Positions 17,068 to 25,479 of a stretch of DNA of 64,000 nucleotides are shown in pieces (position 1 is the stretch's first letter; the number at the start of each line of letters is the position of its first letter). Source of the DNA: CAIPAT01 sp041665605 (lineage in GTDB: Bacteria > Verrucomicrobiota > Lentisphaeria > Victivallales > Victivallaceae); the NCBI GenBank assembly GCA_041665605.1, contig JBAYIO010000008.1, positions 1 to 64,000 on the forward strand, given 5' to 3'. The position numbers and the translations under genes were made by a program. The notes below the pieces were generated by a model that made no database searches, was not told the origin of the DNA, and worked only from the letters and a program-made list of their open reading frames with translations.

Positions 17068-17096
17068 CTGCCCGGACGGGCGAAAGGACAGAAGAT

Positions 17097-17927
17097 ATGA
17101 ACGAAAATACAGGAGTGGACAAACTGGCGGAATTCACCCATAAACTCGGGGTGGAAAGCCGCGAACTCAAGAGCGTGCTGCTGGGCGTGGACAATAACAA
17201 GCTGCCGGTGGCGGTGCTGCCGGAAAACCTGAAGATTGTTGCACTGGAGCAATATCTGCCGCAGCATCCGGCGCGGAAAGAAGTCGATCTGATGCTGACC
17301 GATCCGCAGAGTTACTGCGGATATATCAACGAGCAGAAAAAAGAGAGCACCAGGATATTCGCCACCTTCGACACGGCGAACGGCATCTATCTGTTCAAGG
17401 CAGTCATCGATTATCACGGCGTGACCGATAAGCCGGCGGACTGGTGCGCCCATGTTGTCAGTCTCAAGTTAGGATTGTCCGACCAGTTCAAAGCGTGGAA
17501 AGCGATCAACGGTAAAATGTTCGGACAGCAGGCGTTCGCGGAGTTCCTGAAGGACAACCGTCTGGACATCATCACGCCGGACAATGCGACGATTGTGGAA
17601 CTGGTCGAAGAACTGGAAGCGACGGTCAATCAGCGCGTGAACGGACGCACTCCGACCAATAAAGGCATGGCAATCGGATTTGAACAGGACGTGCAGACCA
17701 ACCGTCAAGGCAAGAAGGTGGACGTGCCGGAAAAGATCACGATCCGCGTTCCGGTATTCCTGGGGATGGACAGTTTCGAGATCGAATGCGATTTCAAGTT
17801 CAGAACGGAAAGCGGACTGCTGTCATTCGGTATCCGGATGCTGGCGGTGGACAAGCTGGTGCGCGACACCGTGCTGGCGGCCGCCGAGACGATCAGGAAG
17901 GAAACGGAACTGCCGGTCTACATTTAG
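17097..17927 (+). CDS. DUF2303 (YfdQ-like) phage protein
   Basis: A 276-residue protein. Conserved DUF2303 elements are visible: ALEQYLPQHPARKE near the N-terminus, FATFDTANGIYLFKAVIDYHG, FAEFLKDNRLDI and NQRVNGRT. The family occurs in phage early regions next to recombination and replication genes, and its biochemical role is unknown. It forms a unit with the 16726-17067 gene (29-bp gap). Confidence 0.7.
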   Translation: MNENTGVDKLAEFTHKLGVESRELKSVLLGVDNNKLPVAVLPENLKIVALEQYLPQHPARKEVDLMLTDPQSYCGYINEQKKESTRIFATFDTANGIYLFKAVIDYHGVTDKPADWCAHVVSLKLGLSDQFKAWKAINGKMFGQQAFAEFLKDNRLDIITPDNATIVELVEELEATVNQRVNGRTPTNKGMAIGFEQDVQTNRQGKKVDVPEKITIRVPVFLGMDSFEIECDFKFRTESGLLSFGIRMLAVDKLVRDTVLAAAETIRKETELPVYI

Positions 17928-18253
17928 GATCAGTATTCAGGCCCGGAGCCGCGGGAGGGCGGCTCCGGTACTGAATACTGATAGTTGCAAGGGGCCAAGT
18001 TGAAAGCGAGAAAAGTGAACAGCCGGGAGCAGGGGCATCCCTGGTGGATGCCCGGACAAGTGAACAGCCGGGGAAACGGATACTGCTGTGGAGCGTTGAC
18101 CGTCGGCTGCCGTGGTGGGTATTGGTTTTCGGGGCGGTGTTGCTGGCGGGGATTGTGATCGAGGCGGTGTGGCAGAGTTAGCAGCCGATGGACGATATGG
18201 ACGGCATGGACATAATGGACGGAATATAGAATAATAATAAGGGGACGGGGAAG
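17928..18253 (+). other. Repeat-filled spacer with a possible 45-residue TM microprotein (18044-18181)
   Basis: This spacer holds a hairpin near 17940-17970, 9-nt repeats (17997-18017), the 21-nt palindrome and GGACGATAT-type repeats (18186-18228). A GTG-initiated frame from 18044 to 18181 would encode a short basic segment followed by a TM helix (WWVLVFGAVLLAGIVIEAVW). No good SD supports it, so it is only a candidate. Confidence 0.35.
18033..18053. repeat. 21-nt palindromic repeat, copy 2
   Basis: GGGCATCC-CTGGT-GGATGCCC, identical to the copy at 16036. Confidence 0.85.
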
Positions 18254-20476
18254 ATGCGGTACGGGAGTGTTTGTTCGGGGGTGGAGGCGGCCAGTCTGGC
18301 GTGGGGAGCGCTGGGATGGGAGCCGGTATTTTTCAGCGAGATCGAGCCGTTTCCGGCGGCGGTGCTGATGCAGAAATTCAACGCCACCGCGCCGCTGCAC
18401 ATGCCGGACCCGGATGAAGACGGCATCAGCACTAAGGAAAGCCGGAAACGGAAAGCGAATATTGAAGCGGTCAGGAGAGCGGGAAAGCAGGGGAAAGCAG
18501 CCGGGAGTCAGGAGTCAGGAGTCAGGAGTCAGAATGTCCGTGCGACGGACGGCGGAATTGTAACAGCCGGAAAACAGTCTGACGGGGCGGACAAGTCGGA
18601 CGAGTCAGTGAAAAAAGACAGAGTGCCCAACCTGGGCGACATGACGCAAATAAACGGAAAGGAGTATGATGGAACAGTTGAACTTCTTGTTGGAGGAACT
18701 CCCTGCCAGGGTTTCAGCATCGCCGGAAAGCGCGGGGGACTGGGCGACAAGCGTAGTCAGTTATCGCTCAAGTATTGCGAACTGGCTTATGAGTGCGGCG
18801 CCGAGTGGATTGTCTGGGAGAATGTCCCCGGCGTATTCAGCAGCGAAGGCGGAAAAGATTTTGCGCGGTTCCTCGGCCTGCTCTGCGGCTGGGCGGTCGA
18901 AGTCCCCGAAGACGGCTGGCGGAACAGCGGGATCATCAGCGGCGCGCCGGGATGTTTCTCCCTGGCGTGGCGAGTGCTTGACGCTCAATACGTGCGAGTG
19001 GACGGGCATTGCCGGGCTGTGCCTCAAAGACGCAGGCGTGTGTTCGTTGTCGGACATCTTGGAGACTGGCGACGTGCCGCGGCGGTATTATTTGACGGCG
19101 ACAGCCTGTCGGGGGGTGCTCCGCCGGAGCGCAAAACGGGGGAAGCGGTTGCCGGCACTCTTGGAAGCCGCGCTACGGCAGGCGGCGGGCTTGGCACCGA
19201 ATTTGATCTTGCGGGGGGAATAATTCAAACAGCCGGGGAGCTAAGCGAGAAAAGCGAGACAAGCAAGAAAAGCGAGAAAAGTGAACAGCCGCAAAAACAG
19301 GAGCGGGCCCGGGGCCCGGCGTTCATAGCGGACGTGGCGGGAACGCTGACCAATGCCGGCAAGGCGGCCGGCAGCGCGACATGCCAGGACGCGGAAAACG
19401 GCCTGCTGCTCTGCATGAGCACCGGACAGGGCAGTGCAGAGATAGGGATAGGGACTACGCTCAACTGCGACCATGAAGCGCCGATAATAGTGACAAGCGA
19501 GCAAAGTGGACAAGCGAGAAAAGCTGAAGACGAAGCAATAATGATCTGCGCCAGCGAGACGGGTCCGGGATTCTGGCGGCAGGATGACGCCAGCGGCACG
19601 GTCAAGACGAACATGGCGGAACCGACGACAGTGGTGATGGAAGTGGCGGAAACACTGACTGCCAACTGGTATAAAAGCAACGGAGCGAAGGCGGGGAACA
19701 ACCATGGAATTATGAATGCGGTGATCTGCTTCAACGAAACGCAGATCACCAGTCCGCAGAATCGCAGCAACCCGCTGCCGGGCGATCCGTGCCACACACT
19801 AACCAAAGACTCGCATGCGCCGGTAATCTGCATGATGAAAAACACCGAAAAAACGGACTCAACGGACGGGTTAACAGAAGCAATGGAACGGGAGATGCTG
19901 GAAGACAATCTGTTCCTGGAACGCGGCATGGACAAGATCAGCGCGGAAGTGGCGCACACGCTGCGGGGCGAAGGCTTTGACGCCAGCGAGGACGGGAGCG
20001 GTCGGGGAATACCGGTGATAGCCTTCATGGCGGGGGCGGGCGCCAAGGCGGGGAGTACCGGCGCGACGGCGGATTGTTCGCCGACGTTGAAAAGCAGCGA
20101 ATCCGGCAGCAACCGGAGTCCGGCGATAGCGTTCACGCCGGGAGCGGGGGCGACGGTCGGCAGCATCGCGGCGTCGAAAGAATTATCGCCGACTTTGCGG
20201 GCGGCGAGTCACGGCGATAACCGCGCTCCGGCGGTCGCGGTAAATTCAACCGTGCGGCGTTTGACGCCGCTGGAATGCGAACGGCTGATGGGGTTTCCGG
20301 ATTATCACACGCTGATCAGATGGAACGGGAAACCGGCGTCGCAGTGTCCGGACGGGCCGCGTTACAAAGCCTGCGGAAATTCGATGCCGGAAAACGTGAT
20401 GCGGTGGATCGGGCGGCGTATCGAGATGGTGGTCCGCCTAGCGGCCGGCGGGAAAGTGGAAAGCGAGAAAAGCTAG
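18254..20476 (+). CDS. DNA cytosine-5 methyltransferase with repeat insertions
   Basis: A 740-residue protein with all key C5 motifs: YGSVCSGVEAASLAWGALGW (I), GGTPCQGFSIAG with catalytic Cys151 (IV), WENVPGVF (VI), QRRRRVFVVGHL (VIII), LTPLECERLMGFP (IX) and YKACGNSMPENVM (X). The target-recognition region is long (about 290-670). It contains tandem AFMAGAGAKAGSTG...SPTL-type repeats seen in phage enzymes. Two low-complexity insertions are translations of microrepeats: QESGVRSQN near residue 90, between motifs I and IV, and SEKSETSKKSEKSEQ near 330. It hosts an overlapping gene in another frame (18669-19223). It probably protects phage DNA. Confidence 0.85.
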   Translation: MRYGSVCSGVEAASLAWGALGWEPVFFSEIEPFPAAVLMQKFNATAPLHMPDPDEDGISTKESRKRKANIEAVRRAGKQGKAAGSQESGVRSQNVRATDGGIVTAGKQSDGADKSDESVKKDRVPNLGDMTQINGKEYDGTVELLVGGTPCQGFSIAGKRGGLGDKRSQLSLKYCELAYECGAEWIVWENVPGVFSSEGGKDFARFLGLLCGWAVEVPEDGWRNSGIISGAPGCFSLAWRVLDAQYVRVDGHCRAVPQRRRRVFVVGHLGDWRRAAAVLFDGDSLSGGAPPERKTGEAVAGTLGSRATAGGGLGTEFDLAGGIIQTAGELSEKSETSKKSEKSEQPQKQERARGPAFIADVAGTLTNAGKAAGSATCQDAENGLLLCMSTGQGSAEIGIGTTLNCDHEAPIIVTSEQSGQARKAEDEAIMICASETGPGFWRQDDASGTVKTNMAEPTTVVMEVAETLTANWYKSNGAKAGNNHGIMNAVICFNETQITSPQNRSNPLPGDPCHTLTKDSHAPVICMMKNTEKTDSTDGLTEAMEREMLEDNLFLERGMDKISAEVAHTLRGEGFDASEDGSGRGIPVIAFMAGAGAKAGSTGATADCSPTLKSSESGSNRSPAIAFTPGAGATVGSIAASKELSPTLRAASHGDNRAPAVAVNSTVRRLTPLECERLMGFPDYHTLIRWNGKPASQCPDGPRYKACGNSMPENVMRWIGRRIEMVVRLAAGGKVESEKS
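18504..18533 (+). repeat. 7-nt tandem repeat (GTCAGGA) inside the cytosine methyltransferase gene
   Basis: About four units of GAGTCAG are read in frame as QESGVRSQ. The same unit occurs at 21183, 26390, 27497, 41337 and 46083, and inverted at 52108. Confidence 0.85.
18669..19223 (+). CDS. Protein overlapping the cytosine methyltransferase in another frame
   Basis: A 184-residue frame lying wholly inside the methyltransferase gene. It has its own SD, GGAG at 18661-18664, 4 bp before the ATG at 18669. The protein begins MEQLNFLLEELPARVSAS. Near its end it carries ECLTLNTCEW, then CSLSDILETGDVPRRYYL and GVLRRSAKRGKRLPALL. I recognise these as recurring in a family of small phage proteins of unknown function annotated beside or within phage C5 methyltransferases. 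A matching start, SD, length and motif order suggest real dual coding. Function unknown. Confidence 0.55.
   Translation: MEQLNFLLEELPARVSASPESAGDWATSVVSYRSSIANWLMSAAPSGLSGRMSPAYSAAKAEKILRGSSACSAAGRSKSPKTAGGTAGSSAARRDVSPWRGECLTLNTCEWTGIAGLCLKDAGVCSLSDILETGDVPRRYYLTATACRGVLRRSAKRGKRLPALLEAALRQAAGLAPNLILRGE
19241..19290 (+). repeat. 9-nt repeat (AAGCGAGAA) inside the methyltransferase gene
   Basis: About five units are read in frame as SEKSETSKKSEKSEQ in the target-recognition region. Confidence 0.8.
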
Positions 20477-20556
20477 ACAAGTACCGCCGGTGGCGGAAAG
20501 TCAAATCAGGGAACGGAAATTTTAGCACTTTAGAACGGTTTTTCGGGGGTTTGGGA

Positions 20557-21243
20557 ATGGATGGGAAAAAGTTACAGGCTTTTCAGATACACGCGGAAAC
20601 TGCTGAACTGCTGGAGGAGATGGAACCGCAGCAGGCGGGGCTCATGATTCAGGCGATGTGCAAGTATCACTTCTTTGGCGACGCCGAATGGCTCAGAGAC
20701 AAAACATTGCGTTTGGCTTTCGTGCTTATTCGCGGTCGCATGGACAGGGATGCAGCCGCATACGCTGACAAGTGTGCTAAAAACCGCGCGAATATCCTGG
20801 AACGTTACAAACCGGGGCCGGAAACACCACGGGAGACTGTACGGACGAATACGGACGAATACGACCGTATACCAAAGGGTACGAAAAGTACCAATCCAGA
20901 TCCAAAACCAAAAGGTTCTAAAGAACCTGAAAAGAGCGCACGGGCGGCGGTGCCTAAAAATAATTATCCGGCATGGATGGAAGGGGAACTGCTGACGGAG
21001 TTCGAAGGGTTCCTGGCGGTGTACGAGGCAACCCACGGCAAAAAACCGCATCCGGGTCAGATGGAGGAGATTATCCTGGACCTGACGCGGATAACTGCGG
21101 CGGAACGGCTGCAATCTGTGAAACAGTCGAAAAAGTACGGACAGAAGACAATTCACGATCACCGGAAGTTTCAGAAGGGGAGACAGGAGTCAGGAGTCAG
21201 AACGGGGGAGCGGAAAGCGTCGGGGTTTGGGATACGTGGCTGA
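20557..21243 (+). CDS. DUF6291-like early protein
   Basis: A 228-residue protein. I start at 20557 (MDGKKLQAFQIHAETAELL), where GGGGGTTTGGGA precedes the ATG; the open frame extends upstream into the methyltransferase gene but those residues look like shadow. QAGLMIQAMCKYHFFGD and DRDAAAYADKCAKNRANILERY match the DUF6291 pattern in phage replication regions. The C-terminal third is basic, and the final residues (GRQESGVRTGE) come from a GTCAGGA repeat. Probably a replication accessory protein, by position. Confidence 0.55.
   Translation: MDGKKLQAFQIHAETAELLEEMEPQQAGLMIQAMCKYHFFGDAEWLRDKTLRLAFVLIRGRMDRDAAAYADKCAKNRANILERYKPGPETPRETVRTNTDEYDRIPKGTKSTNPDPKPKGSKEPEKSARAAVPKNNYPAWMEGELLTEFEGFLAVYEATHGKKPHPGQMEEIILDLTRITAAERLQSVKQSKKYGQKTIHDHRKFQKGRQESGVRTGERKASGFGIRG
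21183..21200 (+). repeat. 7-nt repeat (GTCAGGA) at the 3' end of the DUF6291-like gene
   Basis: CAGGAGTCAGGAGTCAG is read in frame as QESGVR. Confidence 0.8.
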
Positions 21244-21301
21244 AAGCCACGAGCGAGAAAAGTGGGCAAGCTAGACAAGCGAGAAAAGTTTTTTAAGGCA
21301 G

Positions 21302-21322
21302 GGGCATCCCTGGTGGATGCCC
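21302..21322. repeat. 21-nt palindromic repeat, copy 3
   Basis: GGGCATCC-CTGGT-GGATGCCC in the leader of the Dam-type methyltransferase, preceded by 9-nt repeats (21250-21292). Confidence 0.85.
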
Positions 21323-21340
21323 GTAAAACGGGGAAATAAT

Positions 21341-22176
21341 ATGAGCAGGTCGTTATTCAGGTATTACGGGGGGAAGTGGAGAATGGCGCCGTGGATTGTG
21401 GGACATTTCCCGGAACACCGGGAATACTGCGAGGCGTTCGCGGCGGCGGCATCCTGTCTGTTCAACAAGGCGCGGAGTTATTCTGAGTGCATCAACGACC
21501 TGAACGGCGATGTGATCAATCTTTACCGGGTGCTGCAGAACGATGCCAAGAGCACCAGACTGCGGAAGCTGCTGATGCTGACGCCGTACAGCAGGGACGA
21601 ATACGATCTGGCGCATGAAGTATCCGAGGAACCGGTGGAAAGAGCCAGGCGGCTGATTATCCGCAGTCTGATGGGGTACAATGCGACATCGGTATGTCTG
21701 AACAACAGCAAGTCGGGATTCCGCAACGACATCAACCGGCGGTTCACAGTACCGGCGCACGACTGGGCGAATTATCCGGCGGACCTGGGGTTCTTCATCG
21801 AACGGCTGCGGGGTGTGACCGTGGAGCATATGGATGCCTTCAAGCTGATCGAGCGGATGGCGAAAAGCAAAGATACGCTGCTGTATCTGGACCCGCCGTA
21901 TCCGATGGAGTTGCGCGGAGCGACTAACCAGTGGCAGTATGCGCACGAAATGTCGAACGCGGACCATGCGCGGATGGCGGAACTGCTGCTTACGGTCCGG
22001 GGCATGGCGGTACTGAGCGGCTACAAAACAGAACTGTATGCGCCGCCGGATGGCGCAGGGTGGAAAAGGTTTTTCAGATCAATTATTCAGGAAAAAGAAC
22101 GGAGTGTCTGTGGCTGAATCCGGCGTGTATTGACAGGCTGGAGACTAAGGGCGGACAGGAAGTTTTTAAGTTTTAG
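21341..22176 (+). CDS. Dam-type (D12) N6-adenine methyltransferase with an apparent -1 frameshift near its end
   Basis: The first frame (21341-22117) has FRYYGGKWRMAPWIVGHFPEH (motif I), a helical TRD-like region with YNATSVCLNNSKSGFR, and LLYLDPPYP (motif IV), as in phage Dam/D12 enzymes. The frame ends in a nonsense tail. The expected ending, KRTECLWLNPACIDRLE, continues in the -1 frame to 22176. The switch must fall around 22060-22078, in GTGGAAAAGGTTTTTC. This is either a mutation that shortens the enzyme by about 20 residues, a programmed slip, or a sequence error. It probably modifies adenine in phage DNA. Confidence 0.7.
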
Positions 22177-22213
22177 GACGGGTCGAAAACAAAAAGCGAA
22201 GGGAATGGGGGAA

Positions 22214-23137
22214 ATGAAAATCGGACTGATTGATGTGGATTCTAAAATGGCGAATCTGGCGCTGATGAAGATTAGCGCCTGGCATAAGGCGCAGGGTGAT
22301 GAGGTGGACTGGTTCAAGGGGAACCAGGGCAGCGTGGAGCGCATTTACGCCAGCAGGATTTTCAACTTCTCGCCGGATTTCCCGTGGCATATATTCGAGG
22401 GTTTCCCGGTGGAGATCATCAGGGGCGGGACCGGGTACGACATCAGGAGCAAACTGCCGCCGGAAATGGAAGTGATGCCGCCCGACTACAGCATCTATCC
22501 CGACTGCGATTACGGCGTCGGGTTCATGACGCGGGGATGCATCAATAAATGTGAATGGTGCGTAGTTCCGGAAAAAGAGGGGGAGCTGCGCGACAACAGT
22601 CCGTGGTGGGGAATATGGCGGCCTGATTACCGGAAGATACTGTTTCTGGACAACAATGCGCTGGCAAGCTGGTTCGCAATCAAGGAACTGGAGAACCTGA
22701 TCGAAGTGAACAAGGCGCGGGGGCGCGGCAAGACCATCATGATCGACTTCAACCAGGGGCTGGATGCGCGGCTGATTGACGCGGCGCTGTCAAGCTGCGT
22801 GTTGTCGAAACTGCACTGGATACGGTTTATCCGTCTGGCGTGTGATTCGCAGGCGATGATCGAGCCGGTGAAACACGCGATCATGAATATCCGAACTGCA
22901 ATGCCGGGACGCGAAATATTCATCTATCTGCTGGTGCGGGACGTGGACGAGGCGGAAGCGCGGATGCATGAGTTTGACGGCTGCAAGGGGCTGACGTTCT
23001 TCGCGCAGCCGTTCCGGGACCCGCGCAATCCGGCGCAGCAGCCGACGGAGGAGCAGATGAACTTTGCGCGGTTCGTGAATGTGAAAGGTTCGAAGCTGTG
23101 CATGAAAATGAAATTCAAGGAATACAAACGGACATAA
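22214..23137 (+). CDS. Phage radical SAM protein
   Basis: A 307-residue protein with FMTRGCINKCEWCVVP, the CxxxCxxC cluster motif that binds a 4Fe-4S cluster and SAM. A roughly 100-residue N-terminal domain beginning MKIGLIDVDSKMANLALMKISAWHKAQGDEV resembles the cobalamin-binding-like domain placed before many radical SAM cores. FLDNNALA and IDFNQGLDARLID are further core motifs. The start at 22214 is preceded by GGGGGAA. The next gene is a PAPS-reductase-like protein, a recurring phage pair. The reaction is unknown. Confidence 0.75.
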   Translation: MKIGLIDVDSKMANLALMKISAWHKAQGDEVDWFKGNQGSVERIYASRIFNFSPDFPWHIFEGFPVEIIRGGTGYDIRSKLPPEMEVMPPDYSIYPDCDYGVGFMTRGCINKCEWCVVPEKEGELRDNSPWWGIWRPDYRKILFLDNNALASWFAIKELENLIEVNKARGRGKTIMIDFNQGLDARLIDAALSSCVLSKLHWIRFIRLACDSQAMIEPVKHAIMNIRTAMPGREIFIYLLVRDVDEAEARMHEFDGCKGLTFFAQPFRDPRNPAQQPTEEQMNFARFVNVKGSKLCMKMKFKEYKRT

Positions 23138-23218
23138 GACAGGGAAGAATATCCAATAACCAACACGGAATATCCAATGTCCAAGGGTGGAAATCAAAAG
23201 CGAAGGGAATGGGGGAAA

Positions 23219-24214
23219 ATGAGTACGGACCGGGAAATGATGGATTTTAACCTGCATAAGCTTAGGATTCGGCAGGCTTATCCGCTGGATTTGAAGATTG
23301 AATTTTCACTGCGGACGATATGGCAGTGGAATCAGCATTATGACGGCGGCATCTATGTGTCATTCTCCGGCGGCAAAGACAGCACGGTGCTGCTGCACCT
23401 GGTCCGCGTCCTTGCCGGGCTGAAAAATGTTCCGGCGGTATTCTGCGACACCGGGCTGGAATATCCGGAGATCAGAGAGTTTGTCCGGTCCTCCGCCAAT
23501 GTGACGACGGTCAGGCCTAGATTGTCATTCAAGCAGGTAATCGAGAAATACGGGTATCCGGTGATCAGCAAGCGGGTGGCGCAATACATACATGAAGTGC
23601 AAGCGGCCAGGGACCCTGACGGACAATTAACCAAATTAAGACTGACGGGATTGAAAAAAGACGGAAAATATACCCAAATGGGCAAGATACCGGATAAATG
23701 GATTCCTTTTATCAAGGCCCCTTTCAAGATTGACTGCATCTGCTGCGATAAACTAAAAAAACAACCCCTTAACGATTTTAATAAATCATCCGGAAGGGTG
23801 CCATATATCGGAATGATGTCTGCCGAAAGCAAACAGAGAGAAGTCAATTATATGATACATGGATGTAATTCATTTGAACAAAAATTTGCAAGATCAACTC
23901 CACTGGCGTGGTGGACGGAAGCGGATATCTGGGAATACCTGCGGCGGTATAATGTACCGTACAGCAGCATCTATAACATGGGCTACGAACGCACCGGGTG
24001 CATGTTCTGCATGTTCGGGCTGCACCTGGAAAATCGTCGGATGAAAAATAATCGTTTTCAAAAAATGCAGAAAACGCATCCGCAGTTGTATGAATACTGC
24101 ATGGACAAGCTGGGATGCCGCCGGGTATGCCAGTATATGGGAATACCGTATGAATATGTGCCGGAGTTTGAAGCGGTGGACATGTTTGACGAGAAGGACA
24201 AGAACAGGGGGTGA
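23219..24214 (+). CDS. Phosphoadenosine phosphosulfate reductase-like protein (PP-loop family)
   Basis: A 331-residue protein. YVSFSGGKDSTVLLHLVRV is the PP-loop ATP-binding motif, and FCDTGLEYPEI follows. Cysteines suitable for an iron-sulfur site are present (CICCDKL; RTGCMFCMFG). Phage relatives are of unknown substrate; related bacterial proteins include DndC, which takes part in DNA phosphorothioation. No other dnd genes are visible. The middle (about 23,620-23,890) is clearly more AT-rich than the two ends, which may mark recombination. It may work with the radical SAM protein 81 bp upstream. Confidence 0.75.
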   Translation: MSTDREMMDFNLHKLRIRQAYPLDLKIEFSLRTIWQWNQHYDGGIYVSFSGGKDSTVLLHLVRVLAGLKNVPAVFCDTGLEYPEIREFVRSSANVTTVRPRLSFKQVIEKYGYPVISKRVAQYIHEVQAARDPDGQLTKLRLTGLKKDGKYTQMGKIPDKWIPFIKAPFKIDCICCDKLKKQPLNDFNKSSGRVPYIGMMSAESKQREVNYMIHGCNSFEQKFARSTPLAWWTEADIWEYLRRYNVPYSSIYNMGYERTGCMFCMFGLHLENRRMKNNRFQKMQKTHPQLYEYCMDKLGCRRVCQYMGIPYEYVPEFEAVDMFDEKDKNRG

Positions 24215-24215
24215 T

Positions 24216-25076
24216 ATGAACAAACTTTATGATCAGAAGATTGAAGCGATGCTGGAGGAGCGGGAACTGGAGCGGCTGGCGGTTCCGGCGCGGGGGAGCG
24301 TGGTGGAGCATGTGTGTCAGTGTTCGCGGGTTACGGCGGTGCGGCTTACCGGGGAGACTGAATCTGTCCGGCGGACGGAGTGGCTTAGTCTGACCAGGGC
24401 GGGGAATTTCATCAAATGCAAAGAATGCGGGGAGGCCGCCGAGGCGGCGGAACGGGCGCACTGGAACGCTGTTCAGCACCGCATTGCGGTCAAGGAGGGG
24501 ACGGTCGCGGATTTGAAACTTACGGCGGCGGAGCAGAAAATTAAACAGGCGGGGTTTCCGGTGGCGATGACGAAATGGGATGCGAAGCTGGCGAAGCCGG
24601 AGGGGCGGGAGCTGCATCAGTGGATCAGCGCGCACCGTGAAGAGAATCTGTGGATAGCCGACCGCAACGACGTCTGCAAGACCAGGGCGGTGTGCAGTCA
24701 CGGGGCGCATATCCTGGGGCTGGGCATCAGCGTGAAGTATTTTGACGCGCTGATGCTGGTGACGCATTACGTGGGGCTGCGGCAGAATGACAACCTGGAC
24801 AGCGAGAAGTTCATCCGGGGCTGCGCGGCGCGGCTGGTGATCATCGACGACCTCGGCCAGGGCGGCAAGGTGAGTTCCACCGCAGGGGAGATACTGTTCA
24901 AGCTGCTAGACCAGCAGATCAACAACAACGATCTGTTCTGGCTGACCGCGAATATGAGCGCGAAGGAAGTCGGTGCGCTGTTCGACTACTGGAACACGGC
25001 GAACGGGTTCGTGTCCAGGATCGAACGGGCGGTGCGGAAGAGCGGGACGTGGAGCGAGAGGGATAACAGCGGGTGA
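24216..25076 (+). CDS. DnaC-like AAA+ ATPase (helicase loader type) with degenerate Walker A
   Basis: A 286-residue protein. The N-terminal half has a zinc-binding look (CQCSRV...CKECGE), as in phage DnaC proteins. The ATPase half has IADRNDVCKTRAV where GxxGxGKT is expected, so the glycines are missing although KT remains. It also has LVIIDDLGQGGKVS (Walker B) and LTANMSAKEVG (sensor-1-like). It is probably a helicase loader, but ATP binding may be impaired. The gene overlaps the repeat block at its 3' end by a few bases. Confidence 0.65.
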   Translation: MNKLYDQKIEAMLEERELERLAVPARGSVVEHVCQCSRVTAVRLTGETESVRRTEWLSLTRAGNFIKCKECGEAAEAAERAHWNAVQHRIAVKEGTVADLKLTAAEQKIKQAGFPVAMTKWDAKLAKPEGRELHQWISAHREENLWIADRNDVCKTRAVCSHGAHILGLGISVKYFDALMLVTHYVGLRQNDNLDSEKFIRGCAARLVIIDDLGQGGKVSSTAGEILFKLLDQQINNNDLFWLTANMSAKEVGALFDYWNTANGFVSRIERAVRKSGTWSERDNSG

Positions 25077-25108
25077 ATGGTGAATGGTGAATGGTGAATG
25101 GTGAATGG
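25071..25108 (+). repeat. 7-nt tandem repeat (GGTGAAT)
   Basis: Five head-to-tail copies of GGTGAATG overlap the end of the ATPase gene. Related repeats are at 12080, 47421-47505 and 55108. Confidence 0.9.
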
Positions 25109-25206
25109 CAGCAGCCAAGAAAACAACCAAAGAGACACGTAGAATACATTTTAACAGGTATTTACAGGATCGACAGGATAATTCAAAAGAAAGGGGAATG
25201 GGAAAA

Positions 25207-25479
25207 ATGAAAGAAGAAAAGTGGACGACTATGCATGTGCATCTGGATATCCGGCATTTTTTGACAATGCCGGATAAGAAACTGAAAAATATGCTGTGCA
25301 ATGCGGAAACCAAGGAATCATTAACGCCAGCTCAGGTCAGGGAGTTCCTGATTGCGGAACAGCGCAAGGGATATGTTTATTTCTGCTCCTGCGATAAGCG
25401 CAAAGCGGACGGCAGTTGCGCGGGGCATCCGGCGGACGCAACGGACACAACGGACGATATGGACGGGAGAAAATTATAA
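25207..25479 (+). CDS. Hypothetical early protein with a small Cys-rich end
   Basis: A 90-residue protein starting MKEEKWTTMHVHLDIRHFL. I prefer the ATG at 25207 because the leader GGGAATGGGAAAAATG matches those of the genes at 22214 and 23219, where the second ATG starts the protein. YFCSCDKRKADGSCAGH may bind metal. The acidic tail DATDTTDDMDG is the translation of a 9-nt GACGGACAC-type repeat. The stop overlaps the next start (TAATG). No family recognised. Confidence 0.45.
   Translation: MKEEKWTTMHVHLDIRHFLTMPDKKLKNMLCNAETKESLTPAQVREFLIAEQRKGYVYFCSCDKRKADGSCAGHPADATDTTDDMDGRKL

Noticed and set aside
23219..24214. PP-loop gene as evidence of a Dnd phosphorothioation system
   Set aside because: No dndB, dndD, dndE or cysteine desulfurase gene accompanies it, so only family-level similarity can be claimed.
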